Shown in pieces: positions 1 through 9,095 of a stretch of DNA of 55,069 nt. Position 1 is the first letter of the stretch. Every line of letters begins with the position of its first letter. Source of the DNA: an uncultured Pelagibacteraceae bacterium. GTDB lineage: Bacteria > Pseudomonadota > Alphaproteobacteria > Pelagibacterales > Pelagibacteraceae. Position numbers and translations under genes: made by a program. Location: contig CABZRS010000006.1 in the NCBI GenBank assembly GCA_902528135.1, positions 1-55,069 of the forward strand, written 5' to 3'. Below the pieces are notes generated by a model. The model was not told where the DNA came from. It was given only the letters and a program-made list of their open reading frames with translations, and did not search any database.

Positions 1-1598
1 TGGGATCAATCCTTATAATTTTGACCCTTGAAGCTGCAAGAAGATCTATTGGATATACACTACCATTGATATGCGTAATATTTATGATTTTTGCTTTATA
101 TGGTCCTATTTTCCCTGGAGCTTTAAAGCACGGTGGTAGCAGTTGGGCAGGGTTTGTAAATCACATTTATATAACTAACCAAGGAATTTATGGAATCGCT
201 GTTGGCGTTATGGCACAATACGTTTTTTTATTTATTTTATTTGGTGTACTTGCTACACGAATAGGATTAGGACAATTATTTATTGATTTAGCAATGGTAA
301 TAGCTGGACGATATTCTGGAGGACCAGCAAAAGTAGCAATTTTTTCTTCAGCGTTTCTTGGGACTATATCTGGGTCTTCAATTGCAAATACAGTAACAAC
401 TGGATCTTTAACAATACCTGCAATGAAAAAAGTTGGATATCCTCCACATTTTTCTGGCGCAGTAGAAGCAACAGCGTCCACTGGTGGACAAATAACTCCA
501 CCTATTCTAGGGGCTGCTGCATTTATTATGGTGGAATATTTAGAATTGCCTTTAAGAGATATTTTAGCGGCTGCATTAATTCCAGCAATGCTTCACTATT
601 TTGGAATTTTTGTAATGGTTCATTTGGAGGCAAAAAAATTAGGACTTAGAGGTTTAAACGAAAGTGAGGTTCCTAAATTTATAAAAATTATACAGGACAA
701 TTGGCTTGCAATAGTTCCATTGTTTATCTTGGTATATTTAATTTTAATTGGTCGTACACCAGATTATGCTGCAGTAAATGGAATAATTGCATGTGTCGTA
801 ATTGGATTTATTAGAAAAAAAAATAGACTTACTTTTAACGACTTATTTGAGTGTCTTGCAAGAGGAGCAAAGAATACTTTGGCTGTTGGAGCCGCTGCAA
901 CATCAATTGGAATTATAGTTGGTGTAGTTACACTAACAGGTGTTGGTTTTAGACTAGGTTATGTAGTAATTCAAACGGCTGGTGATATTGGAGGTTTCTT
1001 CTTAAACTTTTTACCTTTCAATTATTTTTCTTTAGCCGATCTAACATTATTTTTCTCACTAATACTAATAGCAATATCATGCATATTTATGGGGACAGGA
1101 GTGCCAACTACAGCAACATATATAATATTAGTTGCTGTTGCTGCGCCTGCTCTCACTCAATTACAAATTGAGCCCATTGTTTCTCACTTTTTTGTATTTT
1201 ATTACGGTGTCTTAGCTGACATAACACCGCCTGTTGCTCTTGCAGCATATGCTGCCGCTGGAATTGCAGGATCAAATCCATTTACCACAGGTAATACGGC
1301 ATTCAGATTAGGCATTGCAAAAGCTCTTGTACCTTTTGTATTTGTCTATTCACCATCACTATTATTAGTTGCTCAAGGATTTAATTTTTATGATTTTTTT
1401 GTAACTTTAATATCTGCAATGATTGGAATTGGTTTGATTGGAATAGGATTTACAGGCTATTTATTTAAAAGAGTTTCTACGTTTCAAAGATGGTATTTAG
1501 GAATTATTTCATTATTATTTATTGCACCTGGTATAAGTTCATCAATTATTGGTTTAGTTTTAGTGTTGCCAATATTTATTCTTCAATTAAGAAAATAA
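1..1598 (+). CDS. TRAP transporter fused permease, TAXI-type (5' end outside window)
   Basis: Membrane permease of a tripartite ATP-independent periplasmic transporter, which imports organic acids using an ion gradient and a periplasmic receptor. The reading frame is open to the window edge, so the gene is 5'-truncated; about 531 residues remain, and the TTG at 21 is not a credible start. The protein is nearly all hydrophobic helices. The motifs GSSIANTVTTGSLTIPAMKK and ATASTGGQITPPILGAAAF, and later GVLADITPPVALAAYAAAGI, are typical of the DctM half of fused (DctQ+DctM) permeases that work with TAXI receptors. The missing N-terminus would carry the small-subunit helices. The receptor gene is expected upstream. 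The substrate cannot be read from the sequence. It ends 3 nt from the convergent thioesterase. Confidence 0.88.
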   Translation, partial: GSILIILTLEAARRSIGYTLPLICVIFMIFALYGPIFPGALKHGGSSWAGFVNHIYITNQGIYGIAVGVMAQYVFLFILFGVLATRIGLGQLFIDLAMVIAGRYSGGPAKVAIFSSAFLGTISGSSIANTVTTGSLTIPAMKKVGYPPHFSGAVEATASTGGQITPPILGAAAFIMVEYLELPLRDILAAALIPAMLHYFGIFVMVHLEAKKLGLRGLNESEVPKFIKIIQDNWLAIVPLFILVYLILIGRTPDYAAVNGIIACVVIGFIRKKNRLTFNDLFECLARGAKNTLAVGAAATSIGIIVGVVTLTGVGFRLGYVVIQTAGDIGGFFLNFLPFNYFSLADLTLFFSLILIAISCIFMGTGVPTTATYIILVAVAAPALTQLQIEPIVSHFFVFYYGVLADITPPVALAAYAAAGIAGSNPFTTGNTAFRLGIAKALVPFVFVYSPSLLLVAQGFNFYDFFVTLISAMIGIGLIGIGFTGYLFKRVSTFQRWYLGIISLLFIAPGISSSIIGLVLVLPIFILQLRK

Positions 1599-1601
1599 AA
1601 C

Positions 1602-2027
1602 TTATCCACCTAGTCCAGCATTTGGAAGAGGTCTTCTTAAAATTTTCCAAATCCCAACCGCACTTGCAATTAATTTATATTTATACTTGAGTTTACAATT
1701 TATAAATACCATTGACTTTGTAACCTTTTGAATTTCTACTGTTCCCAATAATTCATTTCCAATGTTCGAGGGAGCGATAAATTTTATATCCAATGAAATA
1801 GTTACACACGGTTTATTTCCACTTGCTCTGTGACAAGCAGTACCTGCACCAGCATCAATGATTGTACAAATAAAACCACCATGGGTTATCCCAGCTTTAT
1901 TTAAATGTGTTTTTTTAATCTTGGTTTTAAACTCAAATTTCTTCTTATTAATAGATCTAAATAATAAACCACCATTATGTTTCATGTAGCTTGGCTTATT
2001 ACTTAATTGCTCAAATTTTTTTTTCAT
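1602..2027 (-). CDS. PaaI-like hotdog-fold thioesterase
   Basis: Small single-domain protein of the 4HBT/PaaI acyl-CoA thioesterase superfamily, expected to hydrolyse an acyl-CoA thioester in the cytoplasm. The diagnostic stretch is AGITHGGFICTIIDAGAGTA, matching the family pattern of a glycine-rich HGG followed by an acidic residue on the long hotdog helix. I place the start at 2027 (MKKKFEQLSN), giving 141 residues, the usual family length. An in-frame ATG at 2072 would add 15 residues that look like non-coding leader; neither start has a clear ribosome-binding site. The gene lies tail-to-tail with the TRAP permease and just downstream of tRNA-Arg on the same strand. The actual acyl group is unknown. 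Confidence 0.8.
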   Translation of the reverse strand: MKKKFEQLSNKPSYMKHNGGLLFRSINKKKFEFKTKIKKTHLNKAGITHGGFICTIIDAGAGTACHRASGNKPCVTISLDIKFIAPSNIGNELLGTVEIQKVTKSMVFINCKLKYKYKLIASAVGIWKILRRPLPNAGLGG

Positions 2028-2124
2028 TAAAGGATTATTGTCATAATTAGTATAAATAATAAAACTAAACAAAAGAAATAAATTACAGATTTTTCAAGTG
2101 ATATTTTCATTTATCCTTTCATTT

Positions 2125-2201
2125 TGGTGCGCCTGCTAGGAGTTGAACCCAGAACCTCCTGGTCCGTAGCCAAGCGCTCTATCCAATTGAGCTACAGGCG
2201 C
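2125..2201 (-). tRNA. tRNA-Arg (anticodon ACG)
   Basis: A full cloverleaf folds on the minus strand: acceptor GCGCCTG paired with CAGGCGC, a D-arm, an anticodon stem CTTGG/CCAGG with loop CTACGGA, and a T-arm with loop TTCAACT. The anticodon is ACG, which after A34 deamination reads CGN arginine codons. The 3' CCA is encoded (complement of 2125-2127). It sits between the thioesterase and the divergently transcribed aceE. Confidence 0.96.
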
Positions 2202-2204
2202 AAT

Positions 2205-2232
2205 TTGTACAGTTTTTATACATAATTAATAA
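2205..2232 (+). promoter_or_regulatory. possible sigma70 promoter for the pyruvate dehydrogenase operon
   Basis: TTGTAC at 2205-2210 and TAATAA at 2227-2232 are separated by 16 nt, in the 77-nt gap between tRNA-Arg and aceE. The region is extremely AT-rich, so many similar pairs exist by chance; this is only a candidate. Confidence 0.25.
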
Positions 2233-2278
2233 TGTAAATTATTTTTTTAGCAAATATTGATATATATATATTACAAAA

Positions 2279-5200
2279 ATGAATCTAGATTTATTAGTTC
2301 CTGATATAGGAGACTTTGAAAACGTTGAAATAATTGAAGTACTTGTAAAAAAAGGGGACAAAATCAACAAAAATGACCCTGTTGTCACTTTAGAAAGTGA
2401 TAAATCAAGTGTTGAGGTACCATCCAATTATGAAGGCACAATTGAAAATATAAATGTAAAAATTGGCGATAAAGTTTCAAAAGGTGATTTGATATTAACT
2501 CTATCTTCAGAAAATAAAGATAAAAGCGAGAAAATTAGCAAAACTTTAGATGAAAAAATTCCACCTTCAACCGAGAAATTAATAGAGGAAGCAGAAACTG
2601 CTACAAAACCTGATATAAAAGTTGAAACAAAAGTTATAGAGCCAACGCAAATCAAGCAAACAAGATTAGTTAATGAAGTTAAAATGGTCAGTAGTAACGA
2701 TGATATTGATCCAATTGAAACTAAAGAGTGGTTAGATTCATTAAGTGCAGTTCTGCAAAATGATGGTTCTGAAAGGGCTCATTTTTTAATTAAACAATTA
2801 ATTGATCAATCTTATAAGGCTGGATCTAAAATTCCTCATACTCAAACTACTCCTTACGTGAATACGATACCCCCTGAAGAGGAAAAAAGATCACCTGGAG
2901 ATCAAAACATAGAACGTAAGTTAAGATCTTTAATTAGATGGAATGCTGCTGCGATGGTAGTAAGAGCAAATAAAAAACATCCTGAACTTGGCGGTCACAT
3001 AGGAACATTTGCATCAGCTGCAACCTTGTACGATGTTGGGATGAATCATTTTTGGCGAGCAAAGAATAATAAATTCGGAGGTGATCTAGTATATTTTCAA
3101 GGTCATAGTGCACCAGGAATGTATGCAAGAGCTTTTCTTGAGGGAAGATTAAATGAAAAACAGTTAGATAGATTTAGACAAGAAGTACAAACTGGTGGAC
3201 TTTCATCTTATCCTCATCCTTGGCTAATGCCAAACTTTTGGCAGTTTCCAACAGTTTCAATGGGTATTGGTCCAATGTTAGCAATATACCAAGCAAGATT
3301 TATGAAATACCTAATCAATAGAGGATTAATTAAAGATGAGGGAAGAAAAGTTTGGGCTTTTCTTGGAGATGGAGAAATGGATGAGCCCGAGTCACTTGGG
3401 GCAATTGGTCTAGCAGCGCGTGAAAATTTAGATAATTTAATATTTGTTGTAAACTGTAACTTACAAAGATTAGACGGTCCAGTAAGAGGAAATGGAAAAA
3501 TAATTCAAGAATTAGAGGGTATTTTTCGAGGTGGTGGCTGGAACGTTTTAAAAGTTATTTGGGGATCTTATTGGGACTCACTTTTAGCAAATGATAAGAC
3601 AGGACATTTAGTAAAAATTATGAATGAGACTGTAGATGGTGAATATCAAGCATTTAAAGCAAGAAATGGGCTTTATGTGAGAGAAAAGTTTTTTGGCAAA
3701 TACCCTGAAACAACAGAATTAGTTTCATCAATGTCAGATACTGATATTTGGAGACTTAATAGAGGAGGCCATGATCCTCACAAAGTTTATGCTGCATATG
3801 ATAAAGCGGTCAATCACAAAGGAAGCCCCACAGTCATAATAGCTAAAACTATAAAAGGTTATGGTATGGGTAAAAGTGGTGAAAGTGTAAACACTACTCA
3901 CCAACAAAAGAAATTGGATGTAGATGATTTAATGTATTACAGGGATAGGTTTGATGTTCCTTTAACAGATTCTCAAGTTAAAAATATTGAATATTTCAAA
4001 CCAGATGAAAACTCTGAAGAAATTAAATACTTAAAAAAAAGAAGAGTAGAACTTGGTGGATTTATACCAGAGAGAACATCATATTCAAAACCGATTAAAG
4101 CCCCAGTTAAAGATATTTTTGATTTTATGAAAAAGTCTACTGGCGAAAAAGAAATGTCTACAACAATGGCATTAGTAAGAATGTTAACTAATCTTTTGAG
4201 AGATAAAAATGTTGCTCCAAAATTAGTTCCAATTATTCCCGATGAAGCTAGAACATTTGGAATGGAGGGATTCTTTCAAAAAATAGGTATTTATGCTCAT
4301 GAAGGTCAAAAATATGAGCCAGAGGACTCAGCACAACTTTCATCTTATAGAGAAGAGAAAAGTGGTCAGGTATTAGAAGAAGGAATTACAGAAGCTGGTT
4401 CAATGTCTTCTTGGATAGCAGCTGGAACGTCATATACAAATCATGATATTGAAATGATACCAATTTATCTTTTCTATTCTATGTTTGGCTTTCAAAGAAT
4501 TGGAGATTTTGCTTGGGCTGCAGGAGATAGTCAAGCGAGAGGCTTTTTAATTGGTGCGACCGCAGGAAGAACAACACTTGCAGGAGAAGGTCTTCAACAC
4601 CAAGATGGTCATAGTCATTTGTTAGCATCAACAATTCCAAACTGCATTTCTTACGACCCTACATTCCATTATGAATTAGCTGTGATTTTTAGAGAAGGTT
4701 TAAGAAGGATGCATGAAAAAAATGAAAATATTTTTTATTATATTACAACAATGAACGAAAATTACTCTCACCCTGCAATGCCAGATGATTGTGAGGATGG
4801 AATTCTCAAGGGAATGTATAAAATTAAAGAAACATCAGGTTCTAAAGAAGCAAAAATTCAATTATTAGGCTCTGGAACAATACTAAGAGAAATGATGGCA
4901 GCATCAGAAATTCTAAAAAAAGAATATCAGGTCGATAGTGAAGTTTGGAGTGTTACTAGTTTTAATGAGTTAAGAAAAAATGGAATGGAAGTTGAAAGAT
5001 TTAACCTTCTAAATCCCACAGAAACAAATAAAAAATCATATGTAGAGGAATGTTTAGGAAAACAACAAGGTCCTATACTTACAGCCACTGACTATATGAG
5101 AATAAACGCTGATCAAATAAGACCTTTTACAAAAAAGAGCTTTTATTCATTAGGTACGGATGGATATGGAAGAAGTGATACAAGAAAAAACTTAAGAAAT

Positions 5201-5344
5201 TTTTTTGAAGTTGATAAAGAACACATTGTTGCTTATAGCCTTAGCGTCTTAGCCAATGAACAGCTTGTTGCATCAAAGTATGCTGAAGATGCATTCAAAA
5301 AGTATAAAATTGACAAAAACAAGCCCATGCCAACAAAAATGTAA
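2279..5344 (+). CDS. aceE: pyruvate dehydrogenase E1 (homodimeric AceE type) with N-terminal lipoyl domain
   Basis: E1 of pyruvate dehydrogenase: thiamine-diphosphate-dependent decarboxylation of pyruvate and reductive acetylation of lipoate. Residues about 1-78 form a biotinyl/lipoyl domain with the lipoylation motif ESDKSSVEVPS (target K42). A charged linker (about 80-140, rich in K, E and T) follows. From about residue 140 (DPIETKEWLDS) to the end, the protein matches the whole of AceE-type E1 (about 880 residues). The thiamine-diphosphate site runs from GDGE at 363 to NCN at 392. Homodimeric E1 proteins normally carry no lipoyl domain; here it appears to have been taken from E2, since the next gene lacks one. 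The stop codon touches the ATG of aceF, implying coupled translation. Total 1021 residues. Confidence 0.95.
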   Translation: MNLDLLVPDIGDFENVEIIEVLVKKGDKINKNDPVVTLESDKSSVEVPSNYEGTIENINVKIGDKVSKGDLILTLSSENKDKSEKISKTLDEKIPPSTEKLIEEAETATKPDIKVETKVIEPTQIKQTRLVNEVKMVSSNDDIDPIETKEWLDSLSAVLQNDGSERAHFLIKQLIDQSYKAGSKIPHTQTTPYVNTIPPEEEKRSPGDQNIERKLRSLIRWNAAAMVVRANKKHPELGGHIGTFASAATLYDVGMNHFWRAKNNKFGGDLVYFQGHSAPGMYARAFLEGRLNEKQLDRFRQEVQTGGLSSYPHPWLMPNFWQFPTVSMGIGPMLAIYQARFMKYLINRGLIKDEGRKVWAFLGDGEMDEPESLGAIGLAARENLDNLIFVVNCNLQRLDGPVRGNGKIIQELEGIFRGGGWNVLKVIWGSYWDSLLANDKTGHLVKIMNETVDGEYQAFKARNGLYVREKFFGKYPETTELVSSMSDTDIWRLNRGGHDPHKVYAAYDKAVNHKGSPTVIIAKTIKGYGMGKSGESVNTTHQQKKLDVDDLMYYRDRFDVPLTDSQVKNIEYFKPDENSEEIKYLKKRRVELGGFIPERTSYSKPIKAPVKDIFDFMKKSTGEKEMSTTMALVRMLTNLLRDKNVAPKLVPIIPDEARTFGMEGFFQKIGIYAHEGQKYEPEDSAQLSSYREEKSGQVLEEGITEAGSMSSWIAAGTSYTNHDIEMIPIYLFYSMFGFQRIGDFAWAAGDSQARGFLIGATAGRTTLAGEGLQHQDGHSHLLASTIPNCISYDPTFHYELAVIFREGLRRMHEKNENIFYYITTMNENYSHPAMPDDCEDGILKGMYKIKETSGSKEAKIQLLGSGTILREMMAASEILKKEYQVDSEVWSVTSFNELRKNGMEVERFNLLNPTETNKKSYVEECLGKQQGPILTATDYMRINADQIRPFTKKSFYSLGTDGYGRSDTRKNLRNFFEVDKEHIVAYSLSVLANEQLVASKYAEDAFKKYKIDKNKPMPTKM

Positions 5345-6271
5345 ATGTCTAATCAATCAAATAAAATATCTGCAAGTCCAAAAGTTAGAAAATTTGCAAG
5401 AGAACTAGGAGTAGATATAAATAATGTTAAGGGAACAGAGAGATCAGGTAGGGTTGTTGAAAAAGATTTAAAAGATTTTGTCTCATCTCGAATCAATCAT
5501 TCCCAGGATAATAGTGAAAGACAAAAAGAAAAAATTATTAAAAGCGAATATCAACATTCAGATTTTGGGGAAGTTGAAATTAAAGATATTCCCAGAGTAA
5601 AAAAAATAGCAGCTCCACATCTCGTAAATTCATGGACAAATATCCCACATGTAACCAACCATGATGAGGCCGATATTACTGAAATGGAAGAATTTAGAAA
5701 CTCAATAAAAGATAATTATACAGGTGAAAAAATAAAAATTACTCCTCTTGTATTTATTATTAAAGCATTGGTGCTTTCACTAAAAAAATTTCCATCATTT
5801 AATTCATCAATTGATGATATAGAAAATGGCAAGATTACTTTTAAAAAGTATTTTCATGTTGGTATTGCGGTTGATACTCAACATGGACTTATGGTTCCTA
5901 AAATTAGAGATGCTAATCAAAAAAACATCAATGAGTTAAGTGAGGAATTAAAAAAAGTAAGTGATGATTGTAGAAACTTAAAAATTGATAAAAAAGAGTT
6001 CTTTGGGGGATCAATGACTATCACAAGCTTAGGTGGCATAGGGGGTTCATTTTTTACACCAATAATTAACTTTCCAGAAGTTGCTATACTTGGCGTTGGT
6101 AGAAGTTATAAAAAACAGGTTTTTATTGATGGTAAATTTATTCCAAGAACCATGCTTCCACTATCCCTCTCATATGATCACAGAATTATAGATGGTGCTG
6201 AAGCTGCTAAATTTAATAACGAATTAAAAGGTAATCTTGGTTCTAATTTTGCATATAATTTGAGTAAATGA
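5345..6271 (+). CDS. aceF: dihydrolipoamide acetyltransferase E2 without a lipoyl domain
   Basis: Core acyltransferase of the pyruvate dehydrogenase complex, moving the acetyl group from lipoamide to CoA. The 308-residue protein begins directly with a peripheral-subunit-binding domain (about 8-47, with SPKVRKFARELGVDI and a GRVVEKDL helix). After a short linker comes the catalytic domain (about 75-305), ending with DHRIIDGA, which supplies the catalytic His (H279) and Asp (D283). Normal E2 proteins have one to three lipoyl domains before the binding domain; none is present here. The lipoyl group is therefore expected to be delivered by the domain fused to AceE. The ATG directly follows the aceE stop. 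No E3 (lpd) gene is in the window. The downstream dioxygenase overlaps the end by 4 nt (ATGA). Confidence 0.93.
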   Translation: MSNQSNKISASPKVRKFARELGVDINNVKGTERSGRVVEKDLKDFVSSRINHSQDNSERQKEKIIKSEYQHSDFGEVEIKDIPRVKKIAAPHLVNSWTNIPHVTNHDEADITEMEEFRNSIKDNYTGEKIKITPLVFIIKALVLSLKKFPSFNSSIDDIENGKITFKKYFHVGIAVDTQHGLMVPKIRDANQKNINELSEELKKVSDDCRNLKIDKKEFFGGSMTITSLGGIGGSFFTPIINFPEVAILGVGRSYKKQVFIDGKFIPRTMLPLSLSYDHRIIDGAEAAKFNNELKGNLGSNFAYNLSK

Positions 6272-7368
6272 TTACTAAAATTGAAATACTAGCAGATGAT
6301 GTACACGTCTATTTTAATGGAGAAAGTTCTGAAATTTTTCCTAATATTTGGCTAAGAGATCACGCAAAAGATGAGCAAAATTGGGATAAAAGGTCTAGTC
6401 AAAGGAAAACATATACAGCAACATTAGATATAAATCTAAAAGTTAAAAAGGCAGAAATAATTGAAAATGGAAAATATTTGAGTGTCTCATGGCCTGATTT
6501 AGAAAAACCAGTTAAATATTCATCTGAATTTCTAACTAATAATAAAATAAAAAAAAAAAAAGAAGTAAAATCTAATTTAAAAATCTGGAAATCTAATGAA
6601 TTAAAAGAAGAAATTTTTTTAGATTATAATTCAATTTTATCAAATGAAGGATTTAGAAATTTTTTGAAAAATCTTCATGACTATGGATTTTCAGTAATTA
6701 AAAACTGTGAAACTAATTTAAAGTCTGTCGAAACAATTGCAAATAGAATTGGTTACGTAAGAAACTCTATATTTGGAGGACTTTGGAGTTTTGCGTCAGA
6801 TGAAAATAAAGCTGATAGTGCATACACTCAAGAAGAACTTAGACCTCATACAGATTCAACATATAGTAATGACGCTCCAGGATTGCAATTATTGTTATGT
6901 TGTGAATATAACGCTAGAGGTGGTGAATCGATAATGGTTGATGGATTAAAAATAGCAGAAAAAATAAAAAAAGAAAACCAGCCGATGTATGAATTCATGA
7001 CAAAAATAAATGTTAAGGGAAATTATATCGGTGATGGTGTTTATCTTGAGGCTGAAAGACCAATTTTTAAGTTAAATGAAAATAATGAAATAGTCCAAGT
7101 TAGTTTTAATAATTATGATCGAGCACCATTTAGGTTTGAAAAAGATTTAACATTAAAGTTTTATGAAGCAATAAAAAAATTTGATCTTATTGCTAATAAC
7201 AAAGATTACCAGTGGCGACATATACTCAAACCTGGAGAACTTCTAATATTTAATAATTGGCGAATACTTCATGGTAGAGGATCGTTTAATGGAGTTAGAA
7301 AAATGTCTGGGTGTTATATCAACAAAGAGGATTTTGATAGTTCTTGTAAGTTAAACGGAATAAATTAA
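6268..7368 (+). CDS. gamma-butyrobetaine hydroxylase-like Fe(II)/2-oxoglutarate dioxygenase
   Basis: 366-residue member of the TauD / gamma-butyrobetaine dioxygenase family, which hydroxylates trimethylammonium or related substrates using 2-oxoglutarate and O2. Residues about 1-95 resemble the N-terminal domain of these enzymes (WLRD at 28-31, SWPDLEKPVKYSSEFL later); the rest is the double-stranded beta-helix domain. The iron triad is intact: H194-x-D196 in RPHTDSTY and H335 in LHGRGSF, with R344 placed to bind 2-oxoglutarate. The N-terminal domain has lost the cysteines that normally bind zinc after WLRD (see findings). It starts within the aceF stop (ATGA overlap), so it is co-expressed with pyruvate dehydrogenase. 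The true substrate is uncertain: carnitine synthesis or breakdown of a methylated amine are possibilities. Confidence 0.8.
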   Translation: MITKIEILADDVHVYFNGESSEIFPNIWLRDHAKDEQNWDKRSSQRKTYTATLDINLKVKKAEIIENGKYLSVSWPDLEKPVKYSSEFLTNNKIKKKKEVKSNLKIWKSNELKEEIFLDYNSILSNEGFRNFLKNLHDYGFSVIKNCETNLKSVETIANRIGYVRNSIFGGLWSFASDENKADSAYTQEELRPHTDSTYSNDAPGLQLLLCCEYNARGGESIMVDGLKIAEKIKKENQPMYEFMTKINVKGNYIGDGVYLEAERPIFKLNENNEIVQVSFNNYDRAPFRFEKDLTLKFYEAIKKFDLIANNKDYQWRHILKPGELLIFNNWRILHGRGSFNGVRKMSGCYINKEDFDSSCKLNGIN

Positions 7369-7394
7369 CTAATAAAATTATTTAATTTAATATA

Positions 7395-8279
7395 ATGACA
7401 AAATCCCTTTCAATGGTCTGCGCATTAGTCACAACTTTTATTTGGGGAACAGCTTTCATCGCTCAAGACACTGGTATGGATAATATCGGTCCATTAACTT
7501 TTAATTCTGCAAGATTTATTGTTGGCTTTTTTACAATATTGCCACTTGCCTTGTTATTTGAGAGAAAAAAAATTAAACTAGAAATATTTTCAAAATCAAA
7601 ACTTTTTATAAAATACTTAGTTTTTATGGGAGTATCGCTGTTTTTGGGTACTTTTTTACAACAATCTGCTCTTCAATATACAAATATTGCAAATGCAGCC
7701 TTTTTTACTGTATTTTACGTACCGATAGTTCCGATTTTGTTATTTTTCATCTACTCCATAAAAGTTCATTGGAGTATATGGCCAGCAATTGGTCTTTGTA
7801 TTCTTGGTGTATACCTTCTAAGCGATTTTTCAAACTCAGAAATTATGTTAGGTGATGGTCTTGTTATATTGTGCTCAGTATTTTGGGCTTTACATATAAT
7901 TTTCGCAGGAAAGTTTATGGAAGAATTTGATATTCCAATGTTTTATGCTGCACTTCAAGCATTATTTGTTGCAACACTTTCATTAATCTTTTCTTATATA
8001 TTTGAAGAAATAAATATTTCAAAAATATTAATGGAAAGTAGTTCTATTCTTTACGCAGGAGCATTATCAGGTGGTATAGCCTTTACATTACAAATGTATG
8101 CACAAAAAAACATAGAAGAGGCACCAGCAGCAATTATTTATTCTCTCGAGGGGGTATTTGCAGCTGTAGCAGGATGGATCATTCTCAATCAATTTTTAAG
8201 TACAAATAATATGATTGGTTGTTTATTAATATTGATTGCAGTAATTTCTTCTCAAATTTCACCAAGTACTAAAAATTAG
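7395..8279 (+). CDS. DMT-superfamily (EamA) membrane transporter
   Basis: 294-residue integral membrane protein with ten predicted helices arranged as two EamA repeats (about 5-140 and 150-290). Typical signatures are FIWGTAFIAQDTGMD in the first helix and ALSGGIAFTLQMYAQK followed by AAIIYSLEGVFAAVAGWI in the second repeat. Drug/metabolite transporters of this kind usually export amino acids or other small metabolites; the substrate cannot be inferred. It follows the dioxygenase by 26 nt and is probably the last gene of the aceE operon. Its stop codon overlaps that of the convergent uppP by 4 nt. Confidence 0.85.
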   Translation: MTKSLSMVCALVTTFIWGTAFIAQDTGMDNIGPLTFNSARFIVGFFTILPLALLFERKKIKLEIFSKSKLFIKYLVFMGVSLFLGTFLQQSALQYTNIANAAFFTVFYVPIVPILLFFIYSIKVHWSIWPAIGLCILGVYLLSDFSNSEIMLGDGLVILCSVFWALHIIFAGKFMEEFDIPMFYAALQALFVATLSLIFSYIFEEINISKILMESSSILYAGALSGGIAFTLQMYAQKNIEEAPAAIIYSLEGVFAAVAGWIILNQFLSTNNMIGCLLILIAVISSQISPSTKN

Positions 8280-9043
8280 CTATAAGCAATTACAAAAAGA
8301 ATTAAAGCAAGAAAAGTTCTGTAATAAACAAAAATATTTAAATTAAAATTTTTAACATAAATTAAAAAATATTTTATTGTTAAATAAGAAACTGTAAATG
8401 AAAATATTATTGAATATAAAAATAATATGTTCAAATCAATATTTGAATTTACCACATCTTTTAAACTAAGTATACTTGCTCCCGCTAATGCAGGTATTGA
8501 TAAGTAAAAAGATATTTTTGAAGAATCTACTCTATCAAAATTTAAAAACCTTGAGGCTGTAATTATTATACCTGATCTGCTTACACCAGGGATAACAGCT
8601 AAAATTTGAAAAATACCAATAAGTAAAATATTTTTTAAATTTAAACTGGTATCAAATTTATTTTTTGTACTAGATCGATCTGCAATAAATAATAGAATAC
8701 CAAATACCAAAGTTGTCCATGCTATAACTTTTAAATTTCTTAAATTTTCAATTAGCCCCGATGTATAAATAAAATAACCAACAATAACTAATGGCAAAGA
8801 ACCAAAAATTATAAGTAATAATAAAGACTTATTTCCTAAAATATTTACTAAATCCTTTCTAAAATAAAAAATAATTGCTAAAAGAGAACCTAGGTGAAGA
8901 CTAATATCAAGTTGAAGCGAACTAATACTAAAGTTCGATATTTTTGATATAATTATGAGGTGCGCAGATGAACTTACTGGTATAAATTCCGAAAAACCTT
9001 GAACAAACGCTAAAATTGATGCTTCTATATATTCTGAAATCAT
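8276..9043 (-). CDS. uppP: undecaprenyl-diphosphatase
   Basis: Membrane phosphatase (BacA/UppP family) that recycles undecaprenyl diphosphate to the monophosphate carrier needed for peptidoglycan and polysaccharide synthesis. The 255-residue protein is hydrophobic throughout and has the two family motifs: QGFSEFIPVSSSAHL at about 15-29 (catalytic Glu and Ser cluster) and PGVSRSG at 151-157 (catalytic Arg). Length fits the family. It is transcribed away from gltD, with a 150- to 190-nt intergenic space between them, and ends tail-to-tail over the DMT transporter. Confidence 0.94.
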   Translation of the reverse strand: MISEYIEASILAFVQGFSEFIPVSSSAHLIIISKISNFSISSLQLDISLHLGSLLAIIFYFRKDLVNILGNKSLLLLIIFGSLPLVIVGYFIYTSGLIENLRNLKVIAWTTLVFGILLFIADRSSTKNKFDTSLNLKNILLIGIFQILAVIPGVSRSGIIITASRFLNFDRVDSSKISFYLSIPALAGASILSLKDVVNSNIDLNILFLYSIIFSFTVSYLTIKYFLIYVKNFNLNIFVYYRTFLALILFVIAYS

Positions 9044-9062
9044 TAAGGACTTTAATAGATAG

Positions 9063-9095
9063 TTAAAAGATTACCTAAATAAGGCAATCTTTTAA
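9063..9095. other. long hairpin in the uppP/gltD divergent intergenic region
   Basis: The arms TTAAAAGATTACC (9063-9075) and GGCAATCTTTTAA (9083-9095) pair over 13 positions with a single A/C mismatch, around a 7-nt loop TAAATAA. It lies 20 nt upstream of uppP and about 100-140 nt upstream of gltD. The shape resembles a bidirectional terminator, but it sits between divergent starts, where no terminator is needed. It could instead be an operator palindrome, the terminator of a short leader or small RNA, or an mRNA leader structure. Confidence 0.45.

Noticed and set aside
188..481. Reverse-strand frame of 97 codons inside the TRAP permease
   Set aside because: Mirror of a well-conserved membrane gene; no start signal or protein-like pattern of its own. 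The same applies to other reverse frames inside gltB, thrS, lepA and yidC.
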